DNA from: Tumebacillus_A lipolyticus
GTDB lineage: Bacteria; Bacillota; Bacilli; Tumebacillales; Tumebacillaceae
Assembly: GCF_042682745.1 (NCBI RefSeq)
Contig: NZ_JBHUIO010000008.1
Location: forward strand, 248,001 to 312,000
Direction: 5' to 3'
Length of the DNA stretch: 64,000 bases
The stretch's first letter is position 1; each line of letters begins with the position of its first letter. Position numbers and translations under genes: made by a program. Below are positions 41,480 to 49,774 of this stretch, in pieces. The notes below the pieces were generated by a model. The model was not told the DNA's origin. It saw only the letters and a program-made list of their open reading frames with translations, and did no database searches.

Positions 41480-43009
41480 CTACTTCTCCTCCTCAAGCGC
41501 CTCGATCACCTTTTGCGATTCGGATGAAGTTGGTATCATCTTTTGCGGTGCAGGTGAAGCCCCGATCTTCTGCGTAAATCCTTTGATCATCGCTTCCAAG
41601 TCCAGCCCCGACACGTCTTTGAGCATCTGCGGAGCGGTCGCCATCAGCTCGGTGACATAGTTGCTCACCCGCGCAGCGCCTTCTCCTTTGCCCGTGTCGA
41701 CGACGGTCAGCTTGTCGATGCCCTTGATCGGCTCGGCCACGCGCCCTGCAAGCTCTGGCAACATCTTGACGATGATGTCCAGCACGGCCGCCTGACCAAA
41801 CTTTTCAAACGCCTCCGCCAGCTTCTCTTTCGCTTCCGCTTCCGCCAGACCGCGCAGGCGGATGACTTCCGCATCGGCCGTACCTTTCGCGCGCTCCGCT
41901 TCGGCGATCGCCAGACCGTCCAGTCGCTTCTGCTCCGCATTCGCCTTCGCTTCCGCCTCGATCTTATATTGCATCGCATCCGCTTCTCTCATCCGTCTGG
42001 CCTTTTCAGCTTCTGCCGACTGCTCCACCGCATAGCGATCCGCATCCGCTTTCTTTTTCACTTCCGCATCGTACTGGCGCTCGCGGCGCACGATCTCTTT
42101 CGTCTCCAGATCGATCTCGCGCTCTTTGCGAACCAACTCGATCTTCATCTGCTCTTCGACCACCTGCTGTTTCGCGCGAGCTTCTTGGATGTGGTACGCC
42201 TGATCCGCTTCTGCTTTCGCCATATCTTGATCTTTTTTAAACGCTGCAACTTTCAGTTCTTTCTCTTTGGACGCTTCTGCGATATTCGTATCCCGAACCA
42301 GTTCTGCCTTTTGCCCTTGCTCTTCTGCCATTGCCTTTTGAATCCTTGCATCGCGCACCGCTTCTGCCTCGGCGATCTCCGCATCGCGCTTGACCGCTGC
42401 GATGCGCGGCTTGCCCAGCGCTTCCAAATATCCGTGTTTGTCGCGCACATCTTTGATCGTGAACGATACGATCTGCAGACCCATCTTCTTCAGGTCGCGC
42501 GCCGCCACACCCTGCACTTCCTGGGCGAACTTGTCGCGGTTGCGGTAGACCTCTTCCACCGTCATCGTGCCCAAGATCGCCCGCAGGTGACCTTCCAACA
42601 CTTCCTGCGCTTCCGATTTGAGCGCATCGACCGGCTTGCCCATAAACTGCTCGGCCGCAGTCGCCACGTCTTCGACCGAGCCGCCGATCTTGATGATCGC
42701 CACGCCGTCGGCGAGCACCGGCACCCCTTGTTCCGTATATACTTCTGGCGTCGAAACATCCAGTTTGTGCGACAGGAGCGAGATAAACTCCGCCTGCTGG
42801 AAGATCGGCAAGATAAAGGCGCCGCCTCCCCGCACAATCTTGATCTTGCGACCAGACTCGTCTGTCATCACATTGCGGCTCCCCAAGAAAGAGCCTGTTA
42901 CGATCATCGCTTCATCTGGGCCGACCGTCTTGTAACGCGCCCAAAATGCAATCGCGATCACCAACAACCCACCGACGACAATCGCCGGAATTAGCAAATA
43001 ATCTGGCAT
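41480..43009 (-). CDS. floT: flotillin-like SPFH protein (FloT/YuaG)
   Basis: 509 residues. An N-terminal hydrophobic hairpin (about 4-24) anchors it to the inner face of the membrane. The SPFH/band 7 domain spans about 30-200 (VGPDEAMIVTGSF, VPVLADGVAIIKIGGS, YRNRDKFAQEVQGVAARDLKKMG). A long Glu/Ala-rich flotillin coiled coil with AEAEA and EQKRLDGLA blocks runs about 200-400, then a tail. Flotillins organise membrane microdomains, fluidity and signalling complexes. GAGGGGCAGCGAG lies before the ATG. It follows an NfeD-type gene by 22 bp, the same pairing as yuaF-floT in B. subtilis. Confidence 0.95.
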   Translation of the reverse strand: MPDYLLIPAIVVGGLLVIAIAFWARYKTVGPDEAMIVTGSFLGSRNVMTDESGRKIKIVRGGGAFILPIFQQAEFISLLSHKLDVSTPEVYTEQGVPVLADGVAIIKIGGSVEDVATAAEQFMGKPVDALKSEAQEVLEGHLRAILGTMTVEEVYRNRDKFAQEVQGVAARDLKKMGLQIVSFTIKDVRDKHGYLEALGKPRIAAVKRDAEIAEAEAVRDARIQKAMAEEQGQKAELVRDTNIAEASKEKELKVAAFKKDQDMAKAEADQAYHIQEARAKQQVVEEQMKIELVRKEREIDLETKEIVRRERQYDAEVKKKADADRYAVEQSAEAEKARRMREADAMQYKIEAEAKANAEQKRLDGLAIAEAERAKGTADAEVIRLRGLAEAEAKEKLAEAFEKFGQAAVLDIIVKMLPELAGRVAEPIKGIDKLTVVDTGKGEGAARVSNYVTELMATAPQMLKDVSGLDLEAMIKGFTQKIGASPAPQKMIPTSSESQKVIEALEEEK

Positions 43010-43031
43010 CTCGCTGCCCCTCTCTTATCGA

Positions 43032-43532
43032 CTAGTCGAGTTCATCATAACGGGAGACGTACAGCGTGCTCTCTTTCGCCTCCACGACCAAAACTTTTGT
43101 TCCGGTTGGAACGGCTTCCCGATCAAAGCTTGCTGCGATCTGATTGGTCAGGCCGGCTCCGATCTTCAGCACCACTTCCCCGTACCCTTCTGCCGGAATC
43201 GAGACCGATACCTCACCGATTCGGCCCGTCAGGTCTTGCAGGGAAAAGGCTGTTGAATTCTCCGACCTCTTCATCGGTTTTACATAGAAGAAAAAGAGCA
43301 TGATAGAAAGGAATAATGCCACCGTAACTGCTAAAAACACAACGGTCCAAGTGGCAAGCGAGGTATAGGTCGTCAAAAGGACCCCCGTCCCGCCAAATGA
43401 AGTGATCCAACCTACGATGATCACCGGATCGAACGCTTCAGGTCCGGCAATATGAAACAGATGACCAAAGATCAACGTGATCACCGCGAAGAGAATGCCA
43501 CCGATCAGACACCCATAAAAGAGTTCGAGCAA
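43032..43532 (-). CDS. NfeD-like membrane protein (YuaF type)
   Basis: 166 residues. Three membrane helices (about 5-28, 36-58, 64-86) are followed by a soluble beta domain of OB fold type (about 98-160: LTGRIGEVSVSIPAEGYGEVVLKIG, then GTKVLVVEAKESTLYV), as in short NfeD proteins. In B. subtilis YuaF works with FloT. The start is TTG at 43532; AAGGAGG lies eight bases upstream and an in-frame stop sits directly before it, so no other start is possible upstream. First gene of a two-gene operon with the flotillin. Confidence 0.9.
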   Translation of the reverse strand: MLELFYGCLIGGILFAVITLIFGHLFHIAGPEAFDPVIIVGWITSFGGTGVLLTTYTSLATWTVVFLAVTVALFLSIMLFFFYVKPMKRSENSTAFSLQDLTGRIGEVSVSIPAEGYGEVVLKIGAGLTNQIAASFDREAVPTGTKVLVVEAKESTLYVSRYDELD

Positions 43533-43616
43533 TCAACTTCCCTCCTTTTTTGATAATTCGCGGCAAGTAGACCACATCTATCCATACGGATTAGAGTCAG
43601 AAAAGTTTCACAAAAA

Positions 43617-43648
43617 AAGCATGCTTCCCTTTTCATTGGAAGCATGCG
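43617..43648 (-). terminator. terminator of the 45-residue protein gene
   Basis: On the minus strand GCATGCTTCC pairs with GGAAGCATGC and is followed by seven T. Confidence 0.85.
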
Positions 43649-43659
43649 TACGTTTACGA

Positions 43660-43797
43660 TCAAGTTTTTTTCGTTTGATCAAATGCCGATGTCAGAAATG
43701 ATGCGCCCAGTTCGAGTTGCTCTTGCTTGGTCAGCTTCCCACTTCTCGCTTTTCGCTCCAACCATTCAAGTCGCTTTTTCAACGAACGCTCGGTCAT
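43660..43797 (-). CDS. small helical protein of unknown function
   Basis: About 45 residues from the ATG giving MTERSLKKRLEWLERKARSG; a GTG four codons upstream (VPDEM) is the other candidate, and the GGGGTGAGGGG stretch serves either. Highly charged and helical (LKKRLEWLERKARSGKLTKQEQLEL), with no Cys and no membrane segment. No family recognised. A strong terminator directly after the stop and composition matching the core genes support it as real. The frame is open 34 codons further upstream, but that part is rich in unlikely residues and has no ribosome site. Confidence 0.6.
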   Translation of the reverse strand: MTERSLKKRLEWLERKARSGKLTKQEQLELGASFLTSAFDQTKKT

Positions 43798-43925
43798 CTC
43801 ATCAGGCACCCCCTCACCCCTATTGTGTTCCGCTCTTGGGCAAAGTAGAGGTGACGTTTTTTGGTGCGCCGTCCATCGACTAAATCCTCGCCCTCCCATC
43901 CATACTTACGTCAGGGGGTGTTTTC

Positions 43926-44156
43926 ATGTCTATCGCACACATCATGATCAAAAAAGCATCGCCTGACGAATTTCGTCGCGTCTCCACGTCGCTCAACTCG
44001 CTGCTCGGCGTCGACTATGCGAAAGCAGATCCTGGCAATCTGATGATCACCGTCGAATATGAAGATCATCTGGTCAACGTGAATCAGCTTCGCAAAACGG
44101 TTCAAGCTGCTGGCATTCAGGTGCTGTCCGACTGGAAAGAGAAAGAGCTCTACTAA
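43926..44156 (+). CDS. small HMA-like fold protein lacking the CxxC metal motif
   Basis: 76 residues. The pattern AHIMIKKASPDEFRRVSTSLNSLLGVDYAKAD, then NLMITVEYEDHLVNVNQLRKTVQAAGIQVL looks like the beta-alpha-beta-beta-alpha-beta heavy-metal-associated fold. No Cys is present, so it should not carry copper as the CxxC family does. Function unknown. GGGGGTG lies before the ATG. It ends at a terminator that is followed at once by a lone CRISPR-like repeat. Confidence 0.7.
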   Translation: MSIAHIMIKKASPDEFRRVSTSLNSLLGVDYAKADPGNLMITVEYEDHLVNVNQLRKTVQAAGIQVLSDWKEKELY

Positions 44157-44161
44157 ACGTC

Positions 44162-44194
44162 AACTCCCCCACAGCTGATCGCCGTGGGGGAGTT
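44162..44194 (+). terminator. terminator hairpin after the HMA-like gene
   Basis: AACTCCCCCAC pairs with GTGGGGGAGTT. Only GTTTC follows instead of a T-run, because the lone CRISPR repeat starts there. Confidence 0.65.
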
Positions 44195-44231
44195 GTTTCA
44201 ATCCTCATCCAACACGAAGGTTGGATGCTAG
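44195..44231. repeat. solitary CRISPR-type repeat
   Basis: A single 37-bp unit with the same ends as the main array (GTTTCAATCCTCATCC and GGATGCTAG) but a different centre: AACACGAAGGTT. The changed arms still pair (CATCCAAC with GTTGGATG). The nearest array ends 3.2 kb away and there is no second copy alongside. The same centre occurs in decayed form at 36809-36845. Confidence 0.9.
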
Positions 44232-44273
44232 CAAATAGAGTTTATTAAAGCGATCCCGCTGAAATATGACCGC

Positions 44274-46046
44274 CTAAAAGTTTTTCTTGCCGAAGTATTC
44301 GCTCCAGCGCTCCGACACTAGCTGATCGATATCTGGACGGGTGACCACCTCGTCCGGATAGCCGGGCTTCATCCGCGCATCGATCACGATCGGCAGCTTG
44401 TACCCGATGTGATGTCTGACCAGCTCCGACTCGGCGTAGATATCATGCGCCGGGTCGAAGCGGGTGAACGTCGTCCACAGGAACGATGATTGTGATTTGG
44501 CGATCGACGCATCGTCGACCAAGAAGACCACCGGCCATTCGCGGAGCTTGTCTGCCGCGAGGTCGACCAAGCGCGGTGCCAGTTCCGGATCGTCTACGAA
44601 GGAAGCTCCCTCCACCACCAGACAGCCTTTGCAATACGCCTCGATGTTGCGAATTCCCGGCAGGTCTGGCCCTTGATAGCTGGCGGGCAGCGAGCGGATC
44701 GGATCGCCCACGCCCAGCATGACCGCCTTCGACCCATGATTCAGACGGCGACCCGTATAGTCGAGCGTATCCATCGACGTGTTGCCCATCACATAGAGGT
44801 CTTGTGCCGGATCGAAGCGCTCCAACACCTGCTCGAACAGTGCGGTAAAGTTCTCCAGCTTCACCGGCTTGTCGGTCAGGATCAAAAACTTGGTCAGCGT
44901 CAACTGACCCTCGCCCAAGATGCGGAACGCGTTGGCGAGCGATTCTCGCTTGTAGCTTTCGCGAACGACAGCAGCAGCCAAGGCGTGGAAGCCGGTTTCC
45001 GCATAGGTCCACAGGTCGCGAATCCCCGGCATCGCCAGCGGGAAGGCGGGCGAGAGCAAGCGCTGCAAAAACTCCCCGAGGTAATAATCTTCCTGCACCG
45101 GCTTGCCGACCACCGTCGCCGGGTAGATCGCATCTTTCCGATGGTACACGCGCTCCACGTTGAAGACAGGAAACTCGTGCGCCAGCGAATAGTAGCCGTA
45201 ATGATCGCCAAACGGCCCCTCGATGCGGCGCTCATGCGGCGGCACTTTGCCGACGATCGCAAACTCAGCTTCGGCGATCAGCGGATACTTGCCGCCGCGC
45301 GGATCGTCTGCCACCGTCAGTTTTTCGCCGAGGATCAGCGAGGTGAGCAACAACTCTGGCAGCATCTCCGGCACAGGCGCGATCGCCGACGCGATCAGCG
45401 CGGGCGGCCCGCCGAGAAACACGGTCACCGGAAACTCTTGATCCATCTTCTCCGCCTCATGGTAGTGGAAGCCGCCGCCTTTTTGAATCTGCCAATGCAT
45501 CCCCGTCGTCCGATCATCATAGATCTGGACGCGATACATCCCGAGGTTGTGATCCTTCTTGTTCGGATGCTCCGTATAGACCAACGGCAACGTCAAAAAA
45601 GGACCGCCATCCTCATGCCAGGAGGTCAGCACCGGAAGTTCTGACAATCTGGCAGGCGCATCGACCTGCTCCAAGATCGGCGCTTGCCCGGCGCCGACCT
45701 TTTTCGTCCCCGTCTTCATCACGTCGAGCAACAGGCGACGCTCTCCCCACAGCTTCCCAAACGTCGGCGGCACCAGCTTGTGCGTCAGGCCGATGATATC
45801 CTTCATCAGCTGCTCAGGACGCGGGCCGAACGCCAAATCGACCCGTCGCGAAGTGCCGAACATGTTGGAAAACACCGGGTACTTGCTTCCTTTCACATTG
45901 GTGAACAGCAGGGCAGGCCCCTGCTCGGCGATCACCCGTCGATGAATCTCCGCCAGCTCAAGGTACGGATCGACCTCCGCTGTGATCTCGACGATGTCTC
46001 TCTCGTTGCGCAATGTATGAATAAAGCTTCGCAAATCACGATGCAA
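44274..46046 (-). CDS. UbiD family decarboxylase
   Basis: 590 residues, in the normal range for UbiD-type prenylated-FMN decarboxylases (RDLRSFIHTLR start; GMYRVQIYDDRTTGMHWQIQKGG; EFAIVGKVPPHERRIEGPFGDHYGYYS, which includes the conserved acidic active-site segment; KLPIVIDARMKPGYPDEV near the end). They need the prFMN cofactor made by a UbiX-type enzyme, which is not in the window. In this kind of organism the likely role is decarboxylation in menaquinone synthesis or of an aromatic acid; I cannot decide. The start is TTG at 46046, with AGGGGAG eight bases upstream and no better start nearby. Confidence 0.92.
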   Translation of the reverse strand: MHRDLRSFIHTLRNERDIVEITAEVDPYLELAEIHRRVIAEQGPALLFTNVKGSKYPVFSNMFGTSRRVDLAFGPRPEQLMKDIIGLTHKLVPPTFGKLWGERRLLLDVMKTGTKKVGAGQAPILEQVDAPARLSELPVLTSWHEDGGPFLTLPLVYTEHPNKKDHNLGMYRVQIYDDRTTGMHWQIQKGGGFHYHEAEKMDQEFPVTVFLGGPPALIASAIAPVPEMLPELLLTSLILGEKLTVADDPRGGKYPLIAEAEFAIVGKVPPHERRIEGPFGDHYGYYSLAHEFPVFNVERVYHRKDAIYPATVVGKPVQEDYYLGEFLQRLLSPAFPLAMPGIRDLWTYAETGFHALAAAVVRESYKRESLANAFRILGEGQLTLTKFLILTDKPVKLENFTALFEQVLERFDPAQDLYVMGNTSMDTLDYTGRRLNHGSKAVMLGVGDPIRSLPASYQGPDLPGIRNIEAYCKGCLVVEGASFVDDPELAPRLVDLAADKLREWPVVFLVDDASIAKSQSSFLWTTFTRFDPAHDIYAESELVRHHIGYKLPIVIDARMKPGYPDEVVTRPDIDQLVSERWSEYFGKKNF

Positions 46047-46070
46047 TGAATATCTCCCCTTCCGAATCCT

Positions 46071-46079
46071 ATTGTACCA
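46071..46079 (-). promoter_or_regulatory. extended -10 promoter of the ubiD-like gene
   Basis: On the minus strand TGGTACAAT gives a TGn-extended -10. The -35 region (46094-46099) is weak. Confidence 0.45.
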
Positions 46080-46117
46080 TAACGGTCAGCATATCGATAA
46101 AATCGCTAGAGCTCGCA

Positions 46118-46147
46118 AAGAAAAGCGCACCCCTCAGGATGCGCTTT
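46118..46147 (-). terminator. terminator of the monooxygenase gene
   Basis: On the minus strand AAAGCGCA pairs with TGCGCTTT and is followed by TCTTT, 13 bp past the stop at 46161. Confidence 0.75.
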
Positions 46148-46160
46148 CCTGTTGCTCGCT

Positions 46161-46451
46161 CTATGAAGAAAATTTGACGTTATACAGTCTCAGATCGCCC
46201 TTGACCGGAGAGTTCGGGTTGGAGCCTTGATGCGCTCGTTGGAACGACTCCCCTTGCGTCCACGCGGTAAAGCTTGCTTCAGATTCCCACTTGGTGTAGA
46301 CGATCACCTCATCGCCCTCTGTCGGAATCAGAAACTGAAATTCCAGACAGCCCGGTACGTCTTTCATGCGTGCGCCCGACCCGGCAAAGCGCTCTTCCAG
46401 ATGTGAGCGGTAATCGGCAGGCACGGTCAAACGGTTCATTGCGATGAACAT
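46161..46451 (-). CDS. antibiotic-biosynthesis-monooxygenase fold protein, probably heme-degrading
   Basis: 96 residues from the ATG giving MFIAMNRLTV, which has AAAGGGTG six bases upstream; an ATG seven codons earlier has no ribosome site. The ferredoxin-like ABM fold is clear. Asn6, Trp64 (FTAWTQGESF) and His74 (QRAHQG) fall at the spacing of the Asn-Trp-His catalytic triad of IsdG/HmoA/HmoB heme-degrading monooxygenases, which open heme and free iron. I therefore favour heme degradation over an antibiotic role. Transcribed alone between ubiD and the DJ-1 gene. Confidence 0.82.
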   Translation of the reverse strand: MFIAMNRLTVPADYRSHLEERFAGSGARMKDVPGCLEFQFLIPTEGDEVIVYTKWESEASFTAWTQGESFQRAHQGSNPNSPVKGDLRLYNVKFSS

Positions 46452-46587
46452 CTGCAACACCCTTTCGCTCATTTATGTAGTATCGTTCGGTTCCTTTCTC
46501 ATCGTACCACAACCAAACAGCGCTTGCAGAGCATCAATCATGGTAGAATAGAGAAAATTCTCTGAACAAAAAGGAGCTGTTCGCGCC

Positions 46588-47157
46588 ATGAAACTTGCCA
46601 TCCTCGTCTTCGATCGCTTCACCGATCTCGACGTCTTTATGCCTTGGGATCTGCTCAACCGCGTCTCGCGCTTTCACCTGCACCCCGATTGGACGGTCAA
46701 GCTGGTCGGCACGGACGATCATCATACATCGGAGAACGGCCTGACCATCCCGATGTCAGCAGGTCTCTCCTACCTCGCCGAAGCGGATGCTGTGCTGATC
46801 GGCAGCGGCCCCGGCCTGCAGAAGCTGATCGGCGTTGAAACGTTTCTCGACGAGTTGAAACGACTCCTCGATCCGGAGCGCCAACTGATCGGTTCGATGT
46901 GCTCCGGCTCGCTCTTGCTCGCCAAGCTCGGCCTGTTGGAGGGGCGCAAAGCGACCACCTACCCGACGCGGGTCAAGCAGCTGGCGGCGATGGGCATCGA
47001 GGTGGTCGCCGACCAGCCGTTTGTCAAGCAGGGCAGGATCGCGACCGCAGCCGGTTGTCTGGCGGCGCTCGATCTCTCCCGCTGGATGATCGAAGAGCTG
47101 ACCTCCCCAGAGATCGCCGCCAAAGCGATCGCGACCGTCCAGCCCAACGGCGTTTGA
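46588..47157 (+). CDS. DJ-1/PfpI family protein
   Basis: 189 residues with the class I glutamine amidotransferase-like fold. The opening strand is MKLAILVFDRFTDLDVFMPWDLL. The nucleophile elbow SMCSGSLLLAKLGLL holds Cys near 105, and KATTYPTRVKQLAA follows, as in the ThiJ/PfpI and isonitrile-hydratase-like subgroup. The reaction is not predictable: members include hydratases, glyoxalases and regulatory domains. There is no AraC-type DNA-binding tail. AAGGAGC lies 11 bases upstream. A perfect palindrome AGAGAAAATTCTCT (46550-46563) sits upstream of the ribosome site and might be an operator. Confidence 0.88.
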   Translation: MKLAILVFDRFTDLDVFMPWDLLNRVSRFHLHPDWTVKLVGTDDHHTSENGLTIPMSAGLSYLAEADAVLIGSGPGLQKLIGVETFLDELKRLLDPERQLIGSMCSGSLLLAKLGLLEGRKATTYPTRVKQLAAMGIEVVADQPFVKQGRIATAAGCLAALDLSRWMIEELTSPEIAAKAIATVQPNGV

Positions 47158-47265
47158 TCCCTGCACATCTGGTGAGCGCTGCGCATACGTTATGACATGC
47201 TGGGCGAACGCCCTGTCAGAACGCACGCATTGCGAGACTTACCAAATTGGAGGGGAACGAACGAG

Positions 47266-49107
47266 ATGTGTGGGATTACCGGATGGATCGACTGGAAAGT
47301 CGACCTCACAGAACAAAGTTCGATTCTCAAACGGATGGCAGAACGGCAAGATCACCGCGGCCCGGATGATGCGGGCATCTGGCTGTCTGCCCATGCCGGG
47401 TTTGCCCATCGCCGCCTGGTCGTCGTCGACCCGCGCGGCGGTGTTCAACCGATGACAGGCACGCAGGGAACACGCGCCTATTCGCTGATCTACAACGGGG
47501 AATTGTACAATACGGAAGACATTCGCAAAGAGCTCACCGCCCGCGCGCATCGCTTTCTCGGTCACTCCGACACCGAAGTGCTTCTGCACGCCTTTATGGA
47601 GTGGGGCCCCGCCTGTGTCGAGAAGATAAACGGAATTTTCGCCTTTGCGATCTGGGACGAGAGCGAGGAGACGCTCTTTCTCGCCCGCGACCGCCTCGGT
47701 GTCAAGCCGCTGTTCTATGCGGAGCGAAACGGCGGTCTGCTGTTCGCGTCCGAATTAAAATCGCTGCTCGCCCATCCGGCTGTCGAGCCAGAGGTGGACA
47801 GCGAAGGCTTGGCGGAAATCTTCGCCATCGGGCCAGCTCGAACGCCCGGCCACGGCGTGTTCAAAGGCGTGCAGGAGCTCAGGCCCGGACATTGCTTGCA
47901 GTTCGATCGCGGCGGTCTGAAAGTGCATGCCTACTGGAGCTTGGAGAGCGCGGAACACCCTGACGATTTTGACACCACCGTCGAGAAGGTGCGCAGCCTG
48001 TTGCAAGATGCTGTCCTGCGCCAACTGGTCTCCGACGTCCCCTTGGTCACCCTGCTCTCCGGCGGCCTTGACTCCAGCATGATCTCCGCTTTTGCCGCTG
48101 AGAAGTACAGACAGGAAGGAAAGCGGCTGCACACGTTTTCGATCGACTATCTGGACAACGACAAGCATTTTACGGCGAGCGACTTTCAGCCGAACGCAGA
48201 CGGGCCGTGGATCAAGCGGGTCTCTGAGCACATCGGTTCGGAGCACCACTCGATCGTCATCGACACGCCGCAGCTGATCAGCGCCTTGCAAGCGGCGGTC
48301 AGCTTCCGCGATCTGCCCGGCATGGCTGACATCGACGCCTCGCTCTACCTGTTCTCCAAAGAGATCAAAAAGGAAGCGACCGTCGCGCTCTCCGGCGAGT
48401 GCGCAGACGAGATTTTCGGCGGCTATCCGTGGTTCTACCGCGAAGAGATGATCCATGCGGGAACTTTCCCCTGGTCGCGCAACGTGGAAGGTCGCGAGTC
48501 TTGGCTCAACGAAGAGTTTGCCGCGAAAGTCAAGGTGCGCGACCATATCGACCGCCGCTATCGACAAGCGCTGGCCGAAGTGCCCAAGTTGGAAGGGGAA
48601 TCGCCAGAGGATGCGCGGGCGCGGGAGATGTCCTACCTCAACCTGTTCCGCTGGATGCCCACCCTGCTCGACCGCAAGGACAGGATGACGATGGGCGCCT
48701 CGCTTGAGGTGCGCGTTCCCTTTTGCGATCATCGGATCGTCGAGTACATGTGGAACGTCCCGTGGTCGATGAAGTTTTACCAGCAGCGGGAAAAAGGGTT
48801 GTTGCGCCGCGCTTTGGAAGGCGTGCTGCCCGATGATGTGCTCTATCGGAAGAAGAGCCCGTATCCGAAAACGCACAACCCCGCCTACCTGCACGCGGTG
48901 CGCCAGTGGCTGCAGGAGATTCTTGACGACCAGACCTCACCGCTGTTACAGGTGGTCAACAAGGACGCGCTGCTGCAGGCGATCCAAGCTGACGACCCCA
49001 ATTTCGTCCGCCCGTTCTTCGGTCAGCTGATGGCCGGCCCGCAGCTGTTCGCCTATATGGCACAGATCGACACCTGGATGCGCAACTACAGCGTCCGTCT
49101 GGTCTAG
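47266..49107 (+). CDS. asnB: asparagine synthetase (glutamine-hydrolysing)
   Basis: 613 residues. The true start is the ATG at 47266 (GGAGGGG upstream), because the glutaminase nucleophile must be Cys2 (MCGITGWIDW); the frame is open 23 codons earlier. The class II glutaminase domain covers about 1-200 (RGPDDAG, YNGELYN). The synthetase domain has the PP-loop LLSGGLDSSM near 263-272 and later SGECADEIFGGYPWFYR. It makes asparagine from aspartate, ATP and glutamine. The length is close to B. subtilis AsnO rather than AsnH. It follows the DJ-1 gene after 108 bp, with no clear promoter that I can name. Confidence 0.95.
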   Translation: MCGITGWIDWKVDLTEQSSILKRMAERQDHRGPDDAGIWLSAHAGFAHRRLVVVDPRGGVQPMTGTQGTRAYSLIYNGELYNTEDIRKELTARAHRFLGHSDTEVLLHAFMEWGPACVEKINGIFAFAIWDESEETLFLARDRLGVKPLFYAERNGGLLFASELKSLLAHPAVEPEVDSEGLAEIFAIGPARTPGHGVFKGVQELRPGHCLQFDRGGLKVHAYWSLESAEHPDDFDTTVEKVRSLLQDAVLRQLVSDVPLVTLLSGGLDSSMISAFAAEKYRQEGKRLHTFSIDYLDNDKHFTASDFQPNADGPWIKRVSEHIGSEHHSIVIDTPQLISALQAAVSFRDLPGMADIDASLYLFSKEIKKEATVALSGECADEIFGGYPWFYREEMIHAGTFPWSRNVEGRESWLNEEFAAKVKVRDHIDRRYRQALAEVPKLEGESPEDARAREMSYLNLFRWMPTLLDRKDRMTMGASLEVRVPFCDHRIVEYMWNVPWSMKFYQQREKGLLRRALEGVLPDDVLYRKKSPYPKTHNPAYLHAVRQWLQEILDDQTSPLLQVVNKDALLQAIQADDPNFVRPFFGQLMAGPQLFAYMAQIDTWMRNYSVRLV

Positions 49108-49127
49108 TCTGCCCAATCGATCTACAA

Positions 49128-49158
49128 AAGCCCTTGGCGCCAACGTCGCCAAGGGCTT
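49128..49158 (+). terminator. hairpin after asnB, probable terminator
   Basis: AAGCCCTTGGCG pairs perfectly with CGCCAAGGGCTT. The tail (CTCGATG) is poor in T, so it may be a weak terminator or mainly stabilise the 3' end. Confidence 0.6.
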
Positions 49159-49221
49159 CTCGATGTTCCCCACCGCTCTCCTCGGTCGACGAGGATCGCT
49201 TGCAGGCAGAAAACCATATTC

Positions 49222-49671
49222 TCAATGCTCTTTGCTGTTGAGCACCCGCTCGATGCCTCGCTGTAAATAACGCTTCACCTCATCGGACGAATGATGCTGG
49301 CAAAGCCCGTGCTCGACCCGTTGCAAATACCGCTCGGTCGGCAAGGTGAGCGTCTCCTCTTCGCGAGGCAGGAGCACATACGCCTCGACAAGCTCGCTTG
49401 CGACCTGCACCTGCAGGCGATGCAGGGCATACTCCTCATCCACCTGTTCGAACAGAGCAAGCTGGCTAGGCTCGATCTGATAGACCACGCCGAGCGCTGC
49501 TTCGCCCGCGCTTTTGATCAAGGTGGTCGCTCCCCCGTCATACTCAGCATTGTAAGTAAACGTGCACCCGTGGTCGGGCAGCGTCGCGCTTTGGTAGGAC
49601 AGGAAGCCGCCCATCTCCGCTTTCATCCGCTCTGGGTCTGTGCTGACCCCATAGGCAAAAAACAACAGCAT
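49222..49671 (-). CDS. gamma-glutamylcyclotransferase-like (AIG2-type) protein
   Basis: 149 residues from the ATG giving MLLFFAYGVSTDPERM; AAGGAGT is ten bases upstream, and 38 further open codons upstream lack any site. The YG(S)xxxxxxM opening, DHGCTFTYNAEYDGGATTLIKSAGEAALGVVYQI (covering the barrel strand with the usual GxxY) and LALFEQVDEEYAL fit the gamma-glutamylcyclotransferase superfamily, with an acidic residue at the expected catalytic place. The substrate is uncertain. It lies between asnB and the hemolysin-III-like gene. Confidence 0.75.
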   Translation of the reverse strand: MLLFFAYGVSTDPERMKAEMGGFLSYQSATLPDHGCTFTYNAEYDGGATTLIKSAGEAALGVVYQIEPSQLALFEQVDEEYALHRLQVQVASELVEAYVLLPREEETLTLPTERYLQRVEHGLCQHHSSDEVKRYLQRGIERVLNSKEH

Positions 49672-49774
49672 CTTCCCACGACTCCTTCGCTTCACATCTT
49701 TTTCTCGAAACTGCTTCCCACTCTCATCATAAGAAAAAGCTCTTGAGTTCGGCAACCCACAGAGCTTCTTTCTC

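Noticed and set aside
41178..41577. Short frames on both strands between the CRISPR leader and the flotillin gene
   Set aside because: Composition is low-complexity Pro/Ser or Arg, they overlap a terminator and the flotillin 3' end, and nothing in them is recognisable.
46161..46451. Antibiotic biosynthesis monooxygenase linked to the NRPS
   Set aside because: It is 26 kb away and its Asn-Trp-His residues fit heme degradation.
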